From assembly GCA_027625915.1 (NCBI GenBank), contig JANTQA010000032.1, positions 11,920,001 to 11,984,000 on the forward strand: a DNA stretch of 64,000 nucleotides. Direction: 5' to 3'. A program made the position numbers and the translations under genes. The notes below the pieces were generated by a model. The model did no database searches. It was not told where the DNA came from and was given only the letters and a program-made list of their open reading frames with translations. The DNA is from Anaeramoeba flamelloides. Its lineage: Eukaryota > Metamonada > Anaeramoebidae. Shown here piece after piece: positions 24,421-38,500 of the stretch (position 1 is the stretch's first letter; each line of letters begins with the position of its first letter).

Positions 24421-25499
24421 CCCCTTTTATCATCATATTTTTTTTTACCTTATTTTAGTTTTTTTAAATGACTAGAGCATTACTAAAACTATTAGTTATC
24501 ATTATTCAATCAAATATCACAAAGTTGAAGAAAAAAACTATAATCCCTTTTCACATCGATTTAAAATTTTTATACTATAAAATAGCCCCTTTTTACTTGA
24601 CTCGGGTTTTTTTATATAGTACTGCTCGAAACAATAAATATAATTCATGAAAATTGTACTTTATTTCTGTTAGTGATTTTTTAGAGATCTTTACTAATAT
24701 CATATTTCAATTGGGTTTATTCAGAAAAAAGGCACCTAGGATGTATTTCTTGTATAAGATATCTTTTTTAGAATTTTCTTTGAAAAAATCAAAAGAAATA
24801 GTATTTGCTCATCAATTAAATTTAATATAAACACAAAAAATAAAAATACCCAATTTTTATTTTTTGAGTTTATTTAGATGTTTATTCAGTGCTTAAATAA
24901 TATTCATTGTGCTCTTTCACTGATTTTTTGAAACCTCAATATGAAGAAGAAGAGAGAATTTTGTTTAAATTCTGATTCAATATTAAATCAAAATTAGATA
25001 TACTTGACTTTTTGAATAAAAATTACTTTCAAAATTTCAAGTGAATTTCAATATGGTAATAATCGAGATCATAAACAAAAGGCTAACATTTTATTCATTA
25101 TTTTTTGTACTCTAATAAATGTTTCTGAATGAAATGAAATTGTACAAAATATAAAATTCTTTTTCAAAAAAACTTGATAATAATTGAAGAAATAATAAAA
25201 ATGATTACTGCTGGATCAAAAAGAAAAATGTAAAAAAAAAAATAAGAAAAAAAATTACTTTATGTTTTTTTATTGTGAAAAATAAGAAAAGAAAAACTTT
25301 TCTTTTAAAAAAAAATAAAATAAATAAAAAAGTAGCTAAATTTGTAAAAATCAAAAATGAGGAAAATTAAATCTGGTAAAAAAATAAAATTTTTATTAAA
25401 AAAAAAAACAAAGACAAGAAGAGGAAAAATGAAAGGAATCAAATAAAAAATAAAAAAAATAATTAAAAAATAAATCCAAATTTTAATCTATTAATAGTC

Positions 25500-28400
25500 T
25501 CAATCAAATTCTTCTAATTTTTGTTTTCTAACTTTTTCTTCTAAGCTGACTTGTCTTTTTTGATATTTAATCATTCTAAACCATTTATCTAATTCACCAG
25601 AACTTCTCATATTCACGATATAAACTTCTGTTGAGGTTCTAATTTCCAAGCAATTTTCCTTTTTCGCTCTGGATCTTGAAGCCTTAACGATTCTTGCTTC
25701 TTCAAGATAGCAAATCAATTCGGGCTTTGTGTCGTCTTTGACTTTAAAGAAGGAAAGAGCGCCTTTGTATAGGACCATCCAACGCCTCATCCATTTTTTC
25801 TTACCAAGAACAACGTTACCACCTTCGTTATCCATAAGCATAACCCAATCGGCGTAATCATGAATACCAAGAGAACCTTCAACGTATCTGAGGATGTCTC
25901 TTTTCTCCATGGCCGCACGTCTTTTCATTTGTTCTTTCAAGTATTGCATTTTCTTAAGTTCACGTTTTCTTCTTTCGACTTCACTTCTTAATCTTTCTTC
26001 AAGTGAACCTGTACCACCGAGAATGATATCAATATCTCTTTCCAGGTTTGATAGCTCTTCTTCAAGTTCTGTAACACGTCTTCTAAGATGTGTTGCCTCC
26101 TCGCTCGTATGATCGGAAATCTTTTGCTTGTCATTTTCAATTTCGTTCGCGTATTTTTCCATTTCCGTGATTTTTTCTTTAATAACCGAATCATTTGTGC
26201 TTGTCTGAACAATTTGCTCGGCTTCTTGTTGACGTTGTCCGATTTCGTTTTCAAGATCCTTCATTGTTTGGATCAATAATTCTCTTTCGGTCAAGCAATC
26301 TTCAATGCCCTGTGTAATGACTTCCTTTTCTTGATTTTGTTCCTCCTGTGTCAAATTAATGTGTTCAATTAATTTCTCTCGATCAGATTTGGCTTGAGTT
26401 AATTCGGTAGTCAGTTCTTGTAAAGTTTGTGCTAAAACTTGTTGATCAGAATTAGTGTCTTCTTGAATCTTGACTGTTTCTTCTTTAATCTTTTCATATT
26501 CTTTTTGTAATTCCTCTTTTTCGAGTTGGAATTTTTCTCTTTCTTGATTTAAAGTTTGTTTTGTAGTTTCTAAAGCCTATAAGATTAGAGTCAAGTTATT
26601 AAAAAATGGTTATCAATTATGGAATTATAAGAAATATATTTGGAATTATTAATAGTTGCTTTTATTATGAGATTTGAAAATCAAAAAAAAAATAATATTA
26701 AATTGTTTTTTAAAATGAGTCAAAATTTATAATAATTAAGAAACCAATTAAATATATTGAAAATAAAACAATTTTCTGAAACAGTTTTTTTATAAGCATA
26801 AAATACTCCATATTTTTCTTATTTTCTTTTTTCTTTTTTCTTAGAAATTATCGATTTATGTAATTATTTAAAAAATATTTTTCAATAATTTAAGAAAACA
26901 TTTGTTGTTTACAAAATTAGAAAAATTGAAAATCTGTTTATTTGAATAATTCTTCAATTAAGACCAACTTTTGAAAAAGATATTTTATATTTTTTTTTTT
27001 GAAAATTTTTAGGAATTTAAAATTTATAATCAAGTATTTGATACAATGATTCCTCTAAAATTGTTTCACTTCTTCACAAGTTGCTAAATTTGACAATTTT
27101 TATTTTTTTTTTTAATGAGGCACACAACCATAAAGTCAAAATTTTCACTTTTTTACTTATTTTAAAAGAAGGTATCATCAAACAATGTTATTTACTTTTT
27201 GTTGTAACTCATTGTTTTTTATTATTCAAAGTACTTGTTGGAAAACAAATTATTAATTTTAAATTTTTTCAAAGATATAAAATAAAATGTCACAATAGAA
27301 TTTTAAGTTCAGTTGCTCTTATCTACTTTAGGGAATGTTAAATGGTTTAACTTTAGTTCTTATCTCAACATTCTATTATGGCATTTTATTTTACAAGTGA
27401 AAAAAAATTAATAAAATTGTTTTTAAGAAGGATTTTTAAATTGTAAAAATCCAACAGAACCACAACTAAATAAACAATAAAGTTTTCAGATCTTATTGTA
27501 AATGAGTAAAAAATTGAAATTTTTGACTTTTGGTATTACACTCTTACTATAATTGAACTTTCTTCCAAAATTTAAAAGGAACAGTAAGGACGTTGATCAA
27601 AAAACAAAAAGATATCCTAAATGATATTTTTATCAATCATTTTATGTTTTACCTTATTGTGAAATATTTTGAATTTAAACTACCGTTTTTAAAAACAATG
27701 AATTGATGTCAAGAAAATTATTTAACTGAAGAGAAATAAAAAGATAGAATGCATTTGAGGAGTTGTAGTATCCTCTAGAATTTTTATTATTAGTAAAATA
27801 TAATCAGTAATAGATTGTTCGCCAATTATTATTTCATAATTGATTACTATTTGAAATGTATATGTTCGATTAATTTGTCAACCAAATCAAAAAGCAAAAG
27901 AAAATTTACTGTTGATCTGATTGTTGATTTAAATTCCTTCTTTTGGTATATTTTTTAAAAAATAATTGTTTTTTTTGAAGATCTTTGTATTTATCTTATT
28001 CTTATTTTTTTATTCAAAATATTTTTAAATTAGCTTAAATTTTATAAAAGTATTAAATTGGAATTATTTTTTAATATTGGTTTGAATACCAAAATCATGA
28101 TTTGTAATTTTTTTCGTATTTATATAGAATCTCAAAATTACAAATAATTAGAAATCTTATAAATTAAATTGAACAAATAGAAATAAAAATGATAAAGTAC
28201 TGCTTTACACGTTTAAAATACTAATTAATATGGGTTAAATAATTGATCAAAATTCACAAAATAATGAATTCTAAAGATTGGAGAAACAATCAAAAAATGT
28301 TAATTATGCTTTTATGAAAAGAATACACATTTTAATACATTTTCGGGTTCAAGTTATATAAACTTTTTAATTAAAAAGTTTTAAATAAATCTTATAGTTT

Positions 28401-31400
28401 TTAAGATCGAAAAAATAAGATATTTCCCTTTATTTAAAACGTAAAATGATTACCTGAAATGGTATTAGATACTTTTTAAGATGAAAATAAAAGACTTTTT
28501 TATTATTTCATTCTAATTAAAAATTTAAAAATAAAAAAAGATAGAAAAGAAAAGAATTTAATCAATTTAACAAAAACTTGTTTAATAATATTAAAATTAT
28601 ATTACAGAATAAATTCTTTTTTGTAAAAGATATATAATACAAGAAAAATTTCTAGAAGGGATATACGAATGAATGTTTCCAATTCTCTTTTTTAAAGTAG
28701 AATTTTGAAAAAAAAATAATTATTTTATTTATTTTTTCGGAGATCTTGAGAATAGTTGGATTGGTGGAATATTTGTTGATAAAATTCTATCCAAATAATG
28801 AAAAAATATTATATAAAAGCCAATCTGAAAATATAACTCTAATGGGTTTACTATTAGATCTCAAAAAAAGAATTTCCATAATAAATCAAATAAATTATTC
28901 AAAATTAATTTTTTTTTTTAATTTTTTTTTTTAAGAATATTAATTTCTCTTTGAAATTTTAATTGTAGATATTAATAAAATTTTAATTTTTTCATTTTTT
29001 TTTTAAAATTTTTGGATAGTCTAGAACTTAAGAGCAACAATATAATTTTGAATAAACTATTATCACATATTTCAATTTCAGTGGTTGTGTAGATATTTCT
29101 AATTCCTTAAGGGTTTAATAAGTATGTTTTGTTTTTAACATTATTTTTTTTCTTCATAGTTTCTTCAACTCAATATTATTCCAAGAGTGATAATATTTTA
29201 AAAAATATTATTTATTGATTCAACTCTAACCCAATAAAAACTTTTGTATTAAAAAAATCAAAAAACGTCAAACACACCTATTACATAGATTGTATTAAAA
29301 TAAATACCATTTTCCCCAAAATACTTTTCGAGAGAAATTAATTAAAAAGTTTCCATTTGTAAAATGTATAACTAATCAAAAATATATTAAATTTTATAAT
29401 AAAATGTGTTCATTATTTTCTAGATTGTTTTTTAATTACAAGTAAATTTTAATTTTTATTTATCATATATTTTAAATTTATATTTTGTTTAATTGATACA
29501 GCTGTTTTAAAAAAGTGAGAACTAAAAGATTTTGAAAAGTGTTACCCAAAATAGTTAAAATATTGCATTAAAAAGTTTGAGTAACATTCTTTAAACTTTT
29601 TAGTATTCACTTTTTTAAAATGACTTTTCTCAACTAATTCTGTTTTGATTTTTTTTTTTTTTTTTGGTCATACAATTCTTAGCATTATGCACAGGGTTGT
29701 ATCAAAATCAAGATATATTATCAAAATAATTTTTGATTGCTTGAATGTTATCAATTATTAATTTGTAATTGTTTCATTTCTTGTTTAATATTTTTTTTTT
29801 TTTTATTTTTGATCTAAATTCCAACCAGAGTAGTCTTTACTTAACAGAGTTATTTTCAAAAATATTTTATTTTAATTCTTATAAATTATTTTATAATATT
29901 ATGGCTTGATAATTATTTTTTTTATTCTTGCACTGTTATCTCCTTTATATTTTTTGTATGATCTAACCTAAATCTCGAAAATAATTTCATTTTTCAAAAT
30001 CCTATATGTTTTAATAGCTTTTCAATTAGTGCTTTGTTGTAATAAAAATTACATTTCAATAGTTTTGAATATAAAATATAAAATTAATTTGACTTACTTT
30101 TTTACTTTGTTCAAGTTCATGGTTCACTTCATCATGTGACTCTTGTAAAACTACTTGTTCTTCTTTAACTTTTTTTAAATTTTGCTGTGTTTGTTCTTTT
30201 TGAACTTTAAGTTTTTGAACTTGTTGAACGGAATTTGATCCCAAGGTTTCATTTTGTGTTTGAAGTTCAACAACTTGTGTTGAAAGATCTCTTAAAGTTT
30301 TGGTTAATTGTTCTTTATCCTTTTGTACTTGTTGTATTGCCTGTTCCTTTTCTAATTCGACAATTTCCAAATCTTGTGACATTTCCTGATAGGCTTGCTT
30401 CATTGTATTGATGTCCATATTAGATTGCTTAATAATTTGTTGTTTTTCTTCTTTAACTAATTCTAAGTCTTGTTTTAAACCTCCAACTCTTCTATTAACT
30501 AATTCCTTAATGCCCCGTACAAAGTCCATATTGGCTTCTTGCTGGCTCATTCCTCCTTGTCTTCCCTTTTCTAAATATTGCCTCATTAGTTCTTTTAACA
30601 TCTTATGTTCTTCTTTAGATACCCCATCAAAAATTGTTGTTTCAATTTTCTTTAAATATGCTTGTAATTGTTGTTTTTCTTTTTTTTCATTTTCAATCTA
30701 TTTTTTTTTTTATTTTTTTAATTTTTTGAAAAAATAATAAGTATTATGTTAATTTATTAAAAATAAATATGTTTGTGAAAACAAAATGAAAAAGAAAAAG
30801 AAGTGAAAAAAAAAAAATGAAAATGAAAAAGAGAAAGAAGACGAGAAGGAAAAAGAAGAATATTAAAAAAGAAAGCGAAAAGAAAAAGGAAAAAAAAAAA
30901 AAAAAAAAACGATAATGAAAAAGAAAAAAGAATAAGAAAGTGCAAAAATTTGAAAAAATAAACAATGGATTAAAAAGAAAAAGATTTTACTTGTCCTTTA
31001 AGATTATGATACATTTTTTCGAGTTTTCCTTTCTCACCTTCCATTTTTTTTAATTGTTTTTCGGATTCATTTAATTGATCCCTCATTTTTTCTTCACGGT
31101 TTGAAGTATCAATAATTGGATGCTTAAGTAAAGTTGTTGCTAAAAAGCCGATCATTACCCTAGCGTTACCTTGAACAATATCTGAAACACTAATATATCT
31201 TTTACAGCCAATTTTTTTAGCATTTTGCAAAAATAATTCTGCCCTTCTTCCAAGATCTTGTTCTTTCAATGGTGTCAAATCACATGCGTCTGGTTTGATT
31301 GCATTAAATAAAGTAACTAAAGCAGTAGAGTCCTATTGTATATTATTAGATTATCAAAAATAAAACATTTGTTTGAAATAAGAAAAAAAAGAGTAAACAT

Positions 31401-32318
31401 TTATTCGGTAAGAAAGGAAGGAGGTGGTTAAATTTAATTGAAATAAATCGAGAGATTTTAGTTAAAAAAAAAAAAATAAAATGCTGGAATATTTACTTGT
31501 AAGGAAGAAGTAAAATTGATAACGACTTGTGAAAATTTCTTTTTTCTTAAATGAAAATTAATCCACCGCAAAAGAATTTGCTCACCAGGAAGGCTTTGTG
31601 TCATATTTTTTGTTCCTTTTGGCATAAGTGTTTGAGCAACTTTTGAAGCTTTTACTTGGTTCATTAAACACAAACGAGCAAGTTGCCAGATTAAATGCAT
31701 AATTAAATGAACCTTACCTGTTGCAACATCAATTTCTTTGATACTTGTAACCATACAGCCAAGTGCTTTTGCAGAATTAAGTACAGTTCGAATGTTTTTT
31801 GTGACTTCTTCTCGACTTAATTCTTCTCCTTTCTTGATTTGGTTTAAATTGATTGCCTTTGGGAAGAACTTGTGAATTAATTTACTATAGTTTTTAAGTG
31901 GAAGTTTATAAAAGGATTGTTAACACCGTTTTGAACTAAAAATATATTTTTTAAAAAAAAAAAGAGAAAAAAAATTATTTTCAAAAGTAGAATAATTACG
32001 CCAAAATTAGACCATCAGAAACTTCAAGAAACAAATCTTCTCCTCTAGGATCAATCGGAAGGATATGAGAGAGATCTTTGTCTGTTGAGAGTGACTCATT
32101 CACAAAATCAACAAGTCCCTCTTTTTCTTCTTTACTGTAAGAATGCCCTTCTCTCGCTTCTTGGATTTTCTTGGCTAAACCACTGTGAGAGATTTTACCT
32201 GTTTTCACACCATACATCATCTAAGAAATGATAGTTAATCGTTTAAAAAGATGGGTTTATTTTAGATTGTGTTTTGGTTTTTTTTTTTTTTTTGAAAGTA
32301 AATAAACATTTTTTTTAA

Positions 32319-32360
<42 letters not shown>

Positions 32361-32898
32361 AATTAATTACAAGAACAAATTCAGGAAATTCGATACTATC
32401 AGACTGATCTGTATCAACTGCGTCCATAAGTCTTTTAACTTGTTTTTCGGTCAGATAAGCACCACCCTATTTGATTTTTTTTTTTTCAATCAAAGAGGAA
32501 AAAAATTTTTGTTTTTTATTTTTTATTTTTTATTTTTTTGTTTTTTTGTTTTTTGTTTTTTGTTTTTTGTTTTTTTGTTTTTTTGTTTTTTTGTTTTTTT
32601 GTTTTTTTGTTTTTTTGTTTTTTTGTTTGTTGAATTTTTTAATTCGATAAATTCATAAGGTAAACATGGTGTAAAGGCCCAAAAAAATTTTCAAGTTGAA
32701 AAAAAATTCAAAGGATGTTAGGTAGTTGTTTGTTGGAAAATAACTAACTTTAGAAAGAATTTTTGAAAATTCTTGTGCTGAAATAGAACCATCGCCGTCA
32801 ATATCAAAAATTTGAAAATCTTTATAAAGCGATTGTAATTGACGATCGGTAAATTCTTTATTTACTTCCTCACTTAACAATTTTCTGTATTTTTCCAT
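25500..32898 (-). CDS. half-fimbrin (EF-EF-CH-CH) fused to coiled coil and PH domain
   Basis: Seven exons on the minus strand: 32749-32898, 32371-32466, 32000-32220, 31497-31884, 30991-31332, 30098-30697 and 25500-26576, giving 957 residues. All junctions are GT-AG and keep frame. Two canonical EF-hand loops (DIDGDGSISAQE at 32-43; DTDQSDSIEFPE at 68-79) are followed by two calponin-homology domains (about 110-240 and 260-355). These track the first actin-binding module of fimbrin/plastin: YSKEEKEGLVDFVN, HILPIDP, DGLILAKLI, LNSAKALGC, LIWQLARL, LLRWINFHLRK and NAKKIGC. The second CH pair of fimbrin is absent. Residues about 365-835 form a long Gln/Glu/Lys coiled coil. A C-terminal PH domain (about 842-940) has the basic strand KKKWMRRWMVLYKG and the expected helix Trp (Trp931). 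I infer a calcium-sensitive, dimeric actin binder targeted to phosphoinositide membranes. Intron 6 is 3.5 kb. Confidence 0.88.
27279..27392. repeat. inverted repeat in intron 6 of the fimbrin-like gene
   Basis: A 23-bp arm at 27279-27301 is inverted with two mismatches at 27370-27392, with 68 bp between. It is a hairpin or a small MITE remnant. Confidence 0.65.
29504..29621. repeat. mini inverted-repeat element (GTTTTAAAAAAGTGA type)
   Basis: About 118 bp with near-perfect 24-bp arms (TTTTAAAAAAGTGA...ACTAAAA and its complement). It lies within intron 6 of the fimbrin-like gene. A second copy is at 48418-48512. Confidence 0.7.
32515..32632. repeat. T6-7G minisatellite in intron 1 of the fimbrin-like gene
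   Basis: Some fifteen units of TTTTTTG or TTTTTTTG, all within the first intron. A long pure A run (about 32322-32357) fills most of the next intron. Confidence 0.85.
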
Positions 32899-35297
32899 TT
32901 CTCAATATCCAACACAACAATGAAAAAAAAAAATTTCTTAAAAAAACGAAAAAAAATGAAAATAAAAAATGTTATTTGAGGAATTCTCAGTTCAATTTAG
33001 TCTCTCAATATACCAAAAATACACATTTAAAGTTTGTGTGTAAAACATTGATCTTTTTTCGGTTTTGAAAACTTGCCTTTATTCTTTGAGATAATATTAT
33101 TTAGCGAAGAAGATTACCTGAATTTTTACCCAAAAAATAATAGTTTAAACAAAGCCAAATAGAATTCTGAAAACTCTTCTCAGATGGGTTAAATACTGAA
33201 CACAGGGATCAAATTCTTTCCTAATTTCTTGTGAAGGAAATAAATGAATTTCGTTTTTTCTTTACTAAAAGGTTTTGGACACTTTTTTGACAATTATACA
33301 ATTAAGTCCGATTAATCAAACGTTTTGTCAGTTTGAAAGTAATGAATTATCATTTTTTAAAGAGTTCATTTTCCAAATTTAATTTTACAGTTAAAAGATA
33401 CTTGTATCTTTTTCCTTATTGTGGAACTTTTTGAAGTGCAAAAATAAAAAAAAAATCATCACATTTTTATCATAAGGAAATCTCACTTTTACTAATTTCT
33501 GATTGTTTTAGTGAACGAATAACAAACAAAATATAAAATCTTATTTCACAAATACCAGAAAAATAAATCAATTGTAAAAATACTGAAGATCTAAAAACAA
33601 TTAACACTGTTATTTTAATTTCTTTAAAATTTGAAATTTCTTGAAATTTTTAAGATTCGCTAACATTTTTTTTCATTTATTAAGAGTACAAATAACGAAC
33701 ATTCATTATTAAAATAAATTATTTAAGAATATCTATTGGTTTTTTATATTTTAGAATTTCTTAATTGAAATTAGTTTGATTTGTTTTCAAAAAGTAAAAA
33801 AAAAATTGAAAAATAAAAGACAAATATCTTGATATTTAATCGTTTGGTTATTACTAGCAGGTTGAAATGATTAAGATTGGACTATTAATAATTGATTAAT
33901 AATAATCAAATTAAAAAGTATTTCTTTTTTTTTTTTTTGCTTAATTTTACAGATATTATAAATAGGTTTTTGAAAATATTCTCAATTCATTGGTTGGGTA
34001 ATTGAGAAATGTATTTCTTCTCGGGTTTTATTGTATATATAAAAAGAAAAAATTGAGTCGAAATGTGTTTTTGATAAAGAAATTAAATTTGTTCAAGTTT
34101 AAACAAATTATAGCAATTTTTTGAAATAACGTGGATTATATATAAAGTTGTAGTAAAACTTTCAATATTTTATTTTTAAAGGGTATTTTTGTACATAACT
34201 TTCTTGTCAATACATTTTCTTATTTCAAAATATTTGTTTGTTGAAATAATTTGAAATAATTTTTTGTTAATTATTACTTTTCAAAAATTGGTTAAATTTT
34301 AATGTTTGTTAAAAATCTCAATTTACACAAAATAGTCAATTCTATTGAAATATATTGACCGAGGGTATTTAATCCCCACTTCAGGTTTGATTAGAGTATG
34401 TTTTGTTCAGTTTGATTGGTATATTAGAGAATTGTGGATAATATTATGAAAAAAAAAAACATTACGAGAGGAATTAGAATTGTGTAACGTGTTTTAAGGG
34501 TTATATATTTTCCAACTATACTTTTTTGGTTAAAATTGGGTTTTAAATAAATTTTTAAAAATATTTAGTATAGATCATTTCAACAATTTGAATTTTCGAT
34601 CAATATAGAAATAAAATATTACCAATCACAAAATAATCTAGATAAATGTTACTTCTCACAGCAATTAAAAACCATTAAAATTTTTCATACCCATGAAAGT
34701 AACCAAAAAACTCTTCGAAAATAGAAAAATTTTCAATTTTACCAATTTTGAAATTTGACCCGATATGAAAAGGTATATTTTTTTCAAATTATTTCATAAA
34801 TGAGAAAAAGGGACTAATCTTTGAAAATAATTTAAACGTTTCAGGAAATAGTACTAAACAAAATTCTGTATTATTTTAATAATCAGATTTTTTTACTTCA
34901 TTTTTCAATTTCAAGATCTGGCAATATTTGTTAAAATTTTGGGCATTAAATTTTTTTTGGTTTTCTTATTACTTAAATCAAAATTTTAGGTGTTGACTTA
35001 AACACTTGGTTAAGTATTTTGTTTTTATCACAATTAATAAAAAGCATCTTTAGATGTAAAGTAAAAATAATTCGAGAATAATCCGATTATCAATATTGTT
35101 AATCAAAGTCTTTTACTAAATTATACTTTTTCTTTTTATTTTCTAATTATTCAAAACTGATATTCATTGAAAACACTTTGGTTTTCAGTTATAAAAACCA
35201 AGTGTTAATTCAATTAATGTGAATTTCTCAAGAGATTCAAGAAAAAAAAAAAAGAAGAAATTAAATTGTACTAAATTCAAAATTCAATTACAAACGC
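32899..35297. other. intergenic AT-rich region
   Basis: About 2.4 kb upstream of the fimbrin-like gene. I see A/T-rich sequence with no gene, no clear repeat family and no RNA gene. Confidence 0.5.
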
Positions 35298-35504
35298 TCA
35301 CAAACCAAAATAACAAGAAGTAATATTAATTTGGTTCCACTTTGAGTTACCTTCCAAAAATTCAACAATTGGTTGTGTATCTTGAAAAAGTTTTTTTGAT
35401 TTTTGTTTATTAAATAAATATTTACAGTCAAAAAACAAGCCGCAACCACAAATAATACATCTAACACGATGAAAGAAAAACCAAGATAAATAATTTCTTT
35501 TCAT
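35298..35504 (-). CDS. possible small membrane protein, divergent from the PH-array gene
   Basis: A 68-residue frame opens with ATG at 35504, 72 bp from the ATG of the large plus-strand gene. It has a hydrophobic Cys-rich stretch (about residues 8-31, RCIICGCGLFFDC) that could span a membrane. A more polar part with KQKSKKLFQDTQPIVEFLEG follows. Base composition is less A/T-skewed than typical intergenic DNA here. I do not recognise a family. A shared bidirectional promoter would be very short. It may equally be a chance frame; the longer frame reaching 35741 overlaps the large gene antisense and is not favoured. Confidence 0.35.
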   Translation of the reverse strand: MKRNYLSWFFFHRVRCIICGCGLFFDCKYLFNKQKSKKLFQDTQPIVEFLEGNSKWNQINITSCYFGL

Positions 35505-35576
35505 TTTTTCAAAAAAACTACCTTGGAATTTTTTCTTTTTGAAAAAGTATCTCCACAAAAAAGAGTTTTTATTGTG

Positions 35577-38500
35577 ATGAGCAAAATTGTTCTTGAAGAA
35601 CCGAAATTGGTAACAAAAGCTTATCAAGAAAAAAACAAAAGAGAAGATTTCTTCGTTGCATCTAATTTGACAAATGAATTTGCATTTAAGGATCTTGAAC
35701 AAGAAAAGGGTAACAAGAACGAACAGAAAAATGAAAAACAAATTAATGAAAGGATCTGTTCATTGTTTGCAAAAGGATCTGCAATATTTGAAATCCTGTT
35801 CTTTAATGAAGAAAACAGGATTCGAACTGCATGCCTTTTACAAATAAACAAAAGCAAATTAAGGGTAATAAACTCTACGAAAAGTAAAGAGTATTCTTTT
35901 TATAAGCTCTTAAAAAGTAATCTTTATTCTAATACAAACAACCGATCCATGATTTATTTTGAGATCCAAGAAAAAGAAAAAGAAAAAGAAAATAAAAAAG
36001 AAAAAGAAAAAGAAAAAGAAAATGGAAATGGAAAAGAAAACAAAAAAAAAGAAAGCTTTTGGTGTAAGTTTGAAAACGGGACTGAATCTTTTATCTTTTG
36101 GAAATGTTTAAAACTGTTTTTGTATTACCAAGACGATCAATTGGAAAGCACGCTCACTCACGGATCGATCTTGGGATTAGCCATGGAATTAGAATTATTA
36201 TCACTACGATTATTTTATAATAAGTATGCATGCTTCCAAGTAACTGTAAACAATATTAAAACCAATAACCAAAAAGAGGACTTGAATAATAGCAATTGTA
36301 AATTGCTACTTCAATTTTTACCAAATAGGGTACAGATCTTAATAGATCAAAACAAGAGATCTGTCCATTGGAAAAAGGAATTTCAAAATTCGGATTATAA
36401 GATCAAATTTACAACCAAATCAAATACAGATTTTAACTTAAAATTCGAAGAAATTAATAAAAAAAGCAATTTGCAGTATACCTTTAGTTTAAAGGCCAGC
36501 CAAAAAAACAAAACCCAATTGATTGAAAAGTGTCTGAATAATTTTTATTCATTAGTCAACAAGGATCATAAGGATATGAAATTGCAACCAAAAAAAGTTG
36601 ATTTGGAAAAAGAAAAAAAATTAATAAATTATTTAAAAAATAAAAACTTCCAACAAGAAAAAGTTTTGATTAAATTTACCGAGTTTGATCAAGAAGGGAA
36701 TTTAATGATGATCCAGAAAAGGAATCCTAATATCTCAGATGATAATAATATTTTAATTCATAATAGTTTACCAGATTTAAAATTAAAAATTTTAAAAAAA
36801 TTTCAAAATAATGATACTTTTAGCTTAAATATTTTCAAAATATTAGGTGGTTCAAATGAGGTTCAAAAAAAAAAAAAAAAAGAAAATTTGATATTTAATA
36901 TTAATCAAGAAAAAATCAAGATAATGGAAGAAAACAATAAACAAATTTGGGAATTAAATTTAATTTATAATTCTATTCAAATATTCTTACACCCAATTTA
37001 TGAAAATATTTTAATGATCAGGAATCATTTTAATCAAAAGAAAGTGAATAATAATCAAAAAAGTAAGAAGAAGAAGAAGAAGAAGAATGGCAATGATGAC
37101 GGCAACAAAAAATATATTATTATCGGAGTAAAATCCAATTTTGAAAGAGATCTTATAACTAATTCAATATTATATTATACGAAAAGGCCAATAAGCAAAT
37201 TTAGAATCAGGAGTTGGAAAGAAGGCGATTTAATTGACAGCTCGGTTGATTACTTAAATAACCAATTTATTAAATTTTTAAATGAGAAAGATAGTGATAC
37301 TAAATATAATTTGAAATTATTCAAAAAATATGAAATTGAAAATAAAAAGCAATTACAAAAACACAATTTTTATTCCAAATATAATATCATTTTATTGGAT
37401 TCAATAGGAAACGAAATCAATGATATTAAAATTTATTTGACGAATGAAATTTTTTTAATCAACTTGAAAAAAATTAACGGAAAAATTTATAATTTTAAAT
37501 ATACAATTTTTTCACAATTATTTTTTTATTCAAGGAATTCCTTAATAGGCAAATTCAATATTAATCAAGATTTGACTATTTTTTTGAAATTTCAAAATTA
37601 TGAATTTAGATGTGGTTTTAATTTAGATTTTTTAGATCGACGAAAAAATATTTTAAACACCACACAATTGAATTACCAAATATTTGATTCATTGGTTTTA
37701 TTTCCTATGAATAATAGCTATAACTATGGTGACAACGACAGTAATAATAATAATAATAATAATAATAAAATTCAAAATAATAGTAAAAATAAAAAGTTAA
37801 AAGAAAAGGGGAAGAAAAAGGCATGTAGGCTTTATGTAAATATTGAAAAATTTATTATTAAAATTAATAATAAAAAATATTTTTCAATCGAATTAGATGA
37901 AAGACTTCATATCAATATTAACAATTCTAATGATTCAAATGAATTTCTTCTTGATATTCAAATCGGTTATTTGGGGAAAATCCAAATCGTTTTTAATTCA
38001 ATCACAAAAAGAAATGAATTTTTATCTACATTTATTAAATTACAACAAGATCCAATTTTCGAATTAAGAAGAAATAATGTCTTAAATTTTGAAAAGGATT
38101 TAGATTCCAAGCAATGTAAATGGAAATTTAGAACCGATTCTTTAATATTAGGCATTTACCAAACACCAAGGGAGTGTTTACCGAGACAGGCATTGGAAAA
38201 CGAAGTCAATTCCGATGAAAATATTGGGAAATGGGACATTAAGGCATGTATTAAAAAGGGATCGTCATATATTTTACACAATAGGATCCTGTCTTTCAAT
38301 TTAACTTCCATTATGATCCAAAAGTCTATTAATAACGTGCCCTCCACTAACGAAAGAAATGGCTTAATATACAATTCCTTTTTTTCAACTGAAATACATG
38401 TTCATAAAAATAATAATAAATGGCTGATGGTCTTGGTCAAATCAGATAAGGGGGAAATAGTAAACGAGCTAGCTATTATGTTTCCGAAAAGAAAGGATCG

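Larger units (their letters stand above)
22357..25499. other. intergenic region with a MITE and palindromic repeats
   Basis: About 3.1 kb upstream of PSMA1 and downstream of the fimbrin-like gene. It holds the TTA-flanked MITE at 22480-22922 and the AGGTTTTTT palindrome cluster at 23575-24420. The remaining sequence is AT-rich with no gene visible. Confidence 0.5.

Noticed and set aside
30744-30965. Phe/Leu-rich minus-strand frames in intron 5 of the fimbrin-like gene
   Set aside because: They arise from a GAAAAA-type low-complexity intron sequence.
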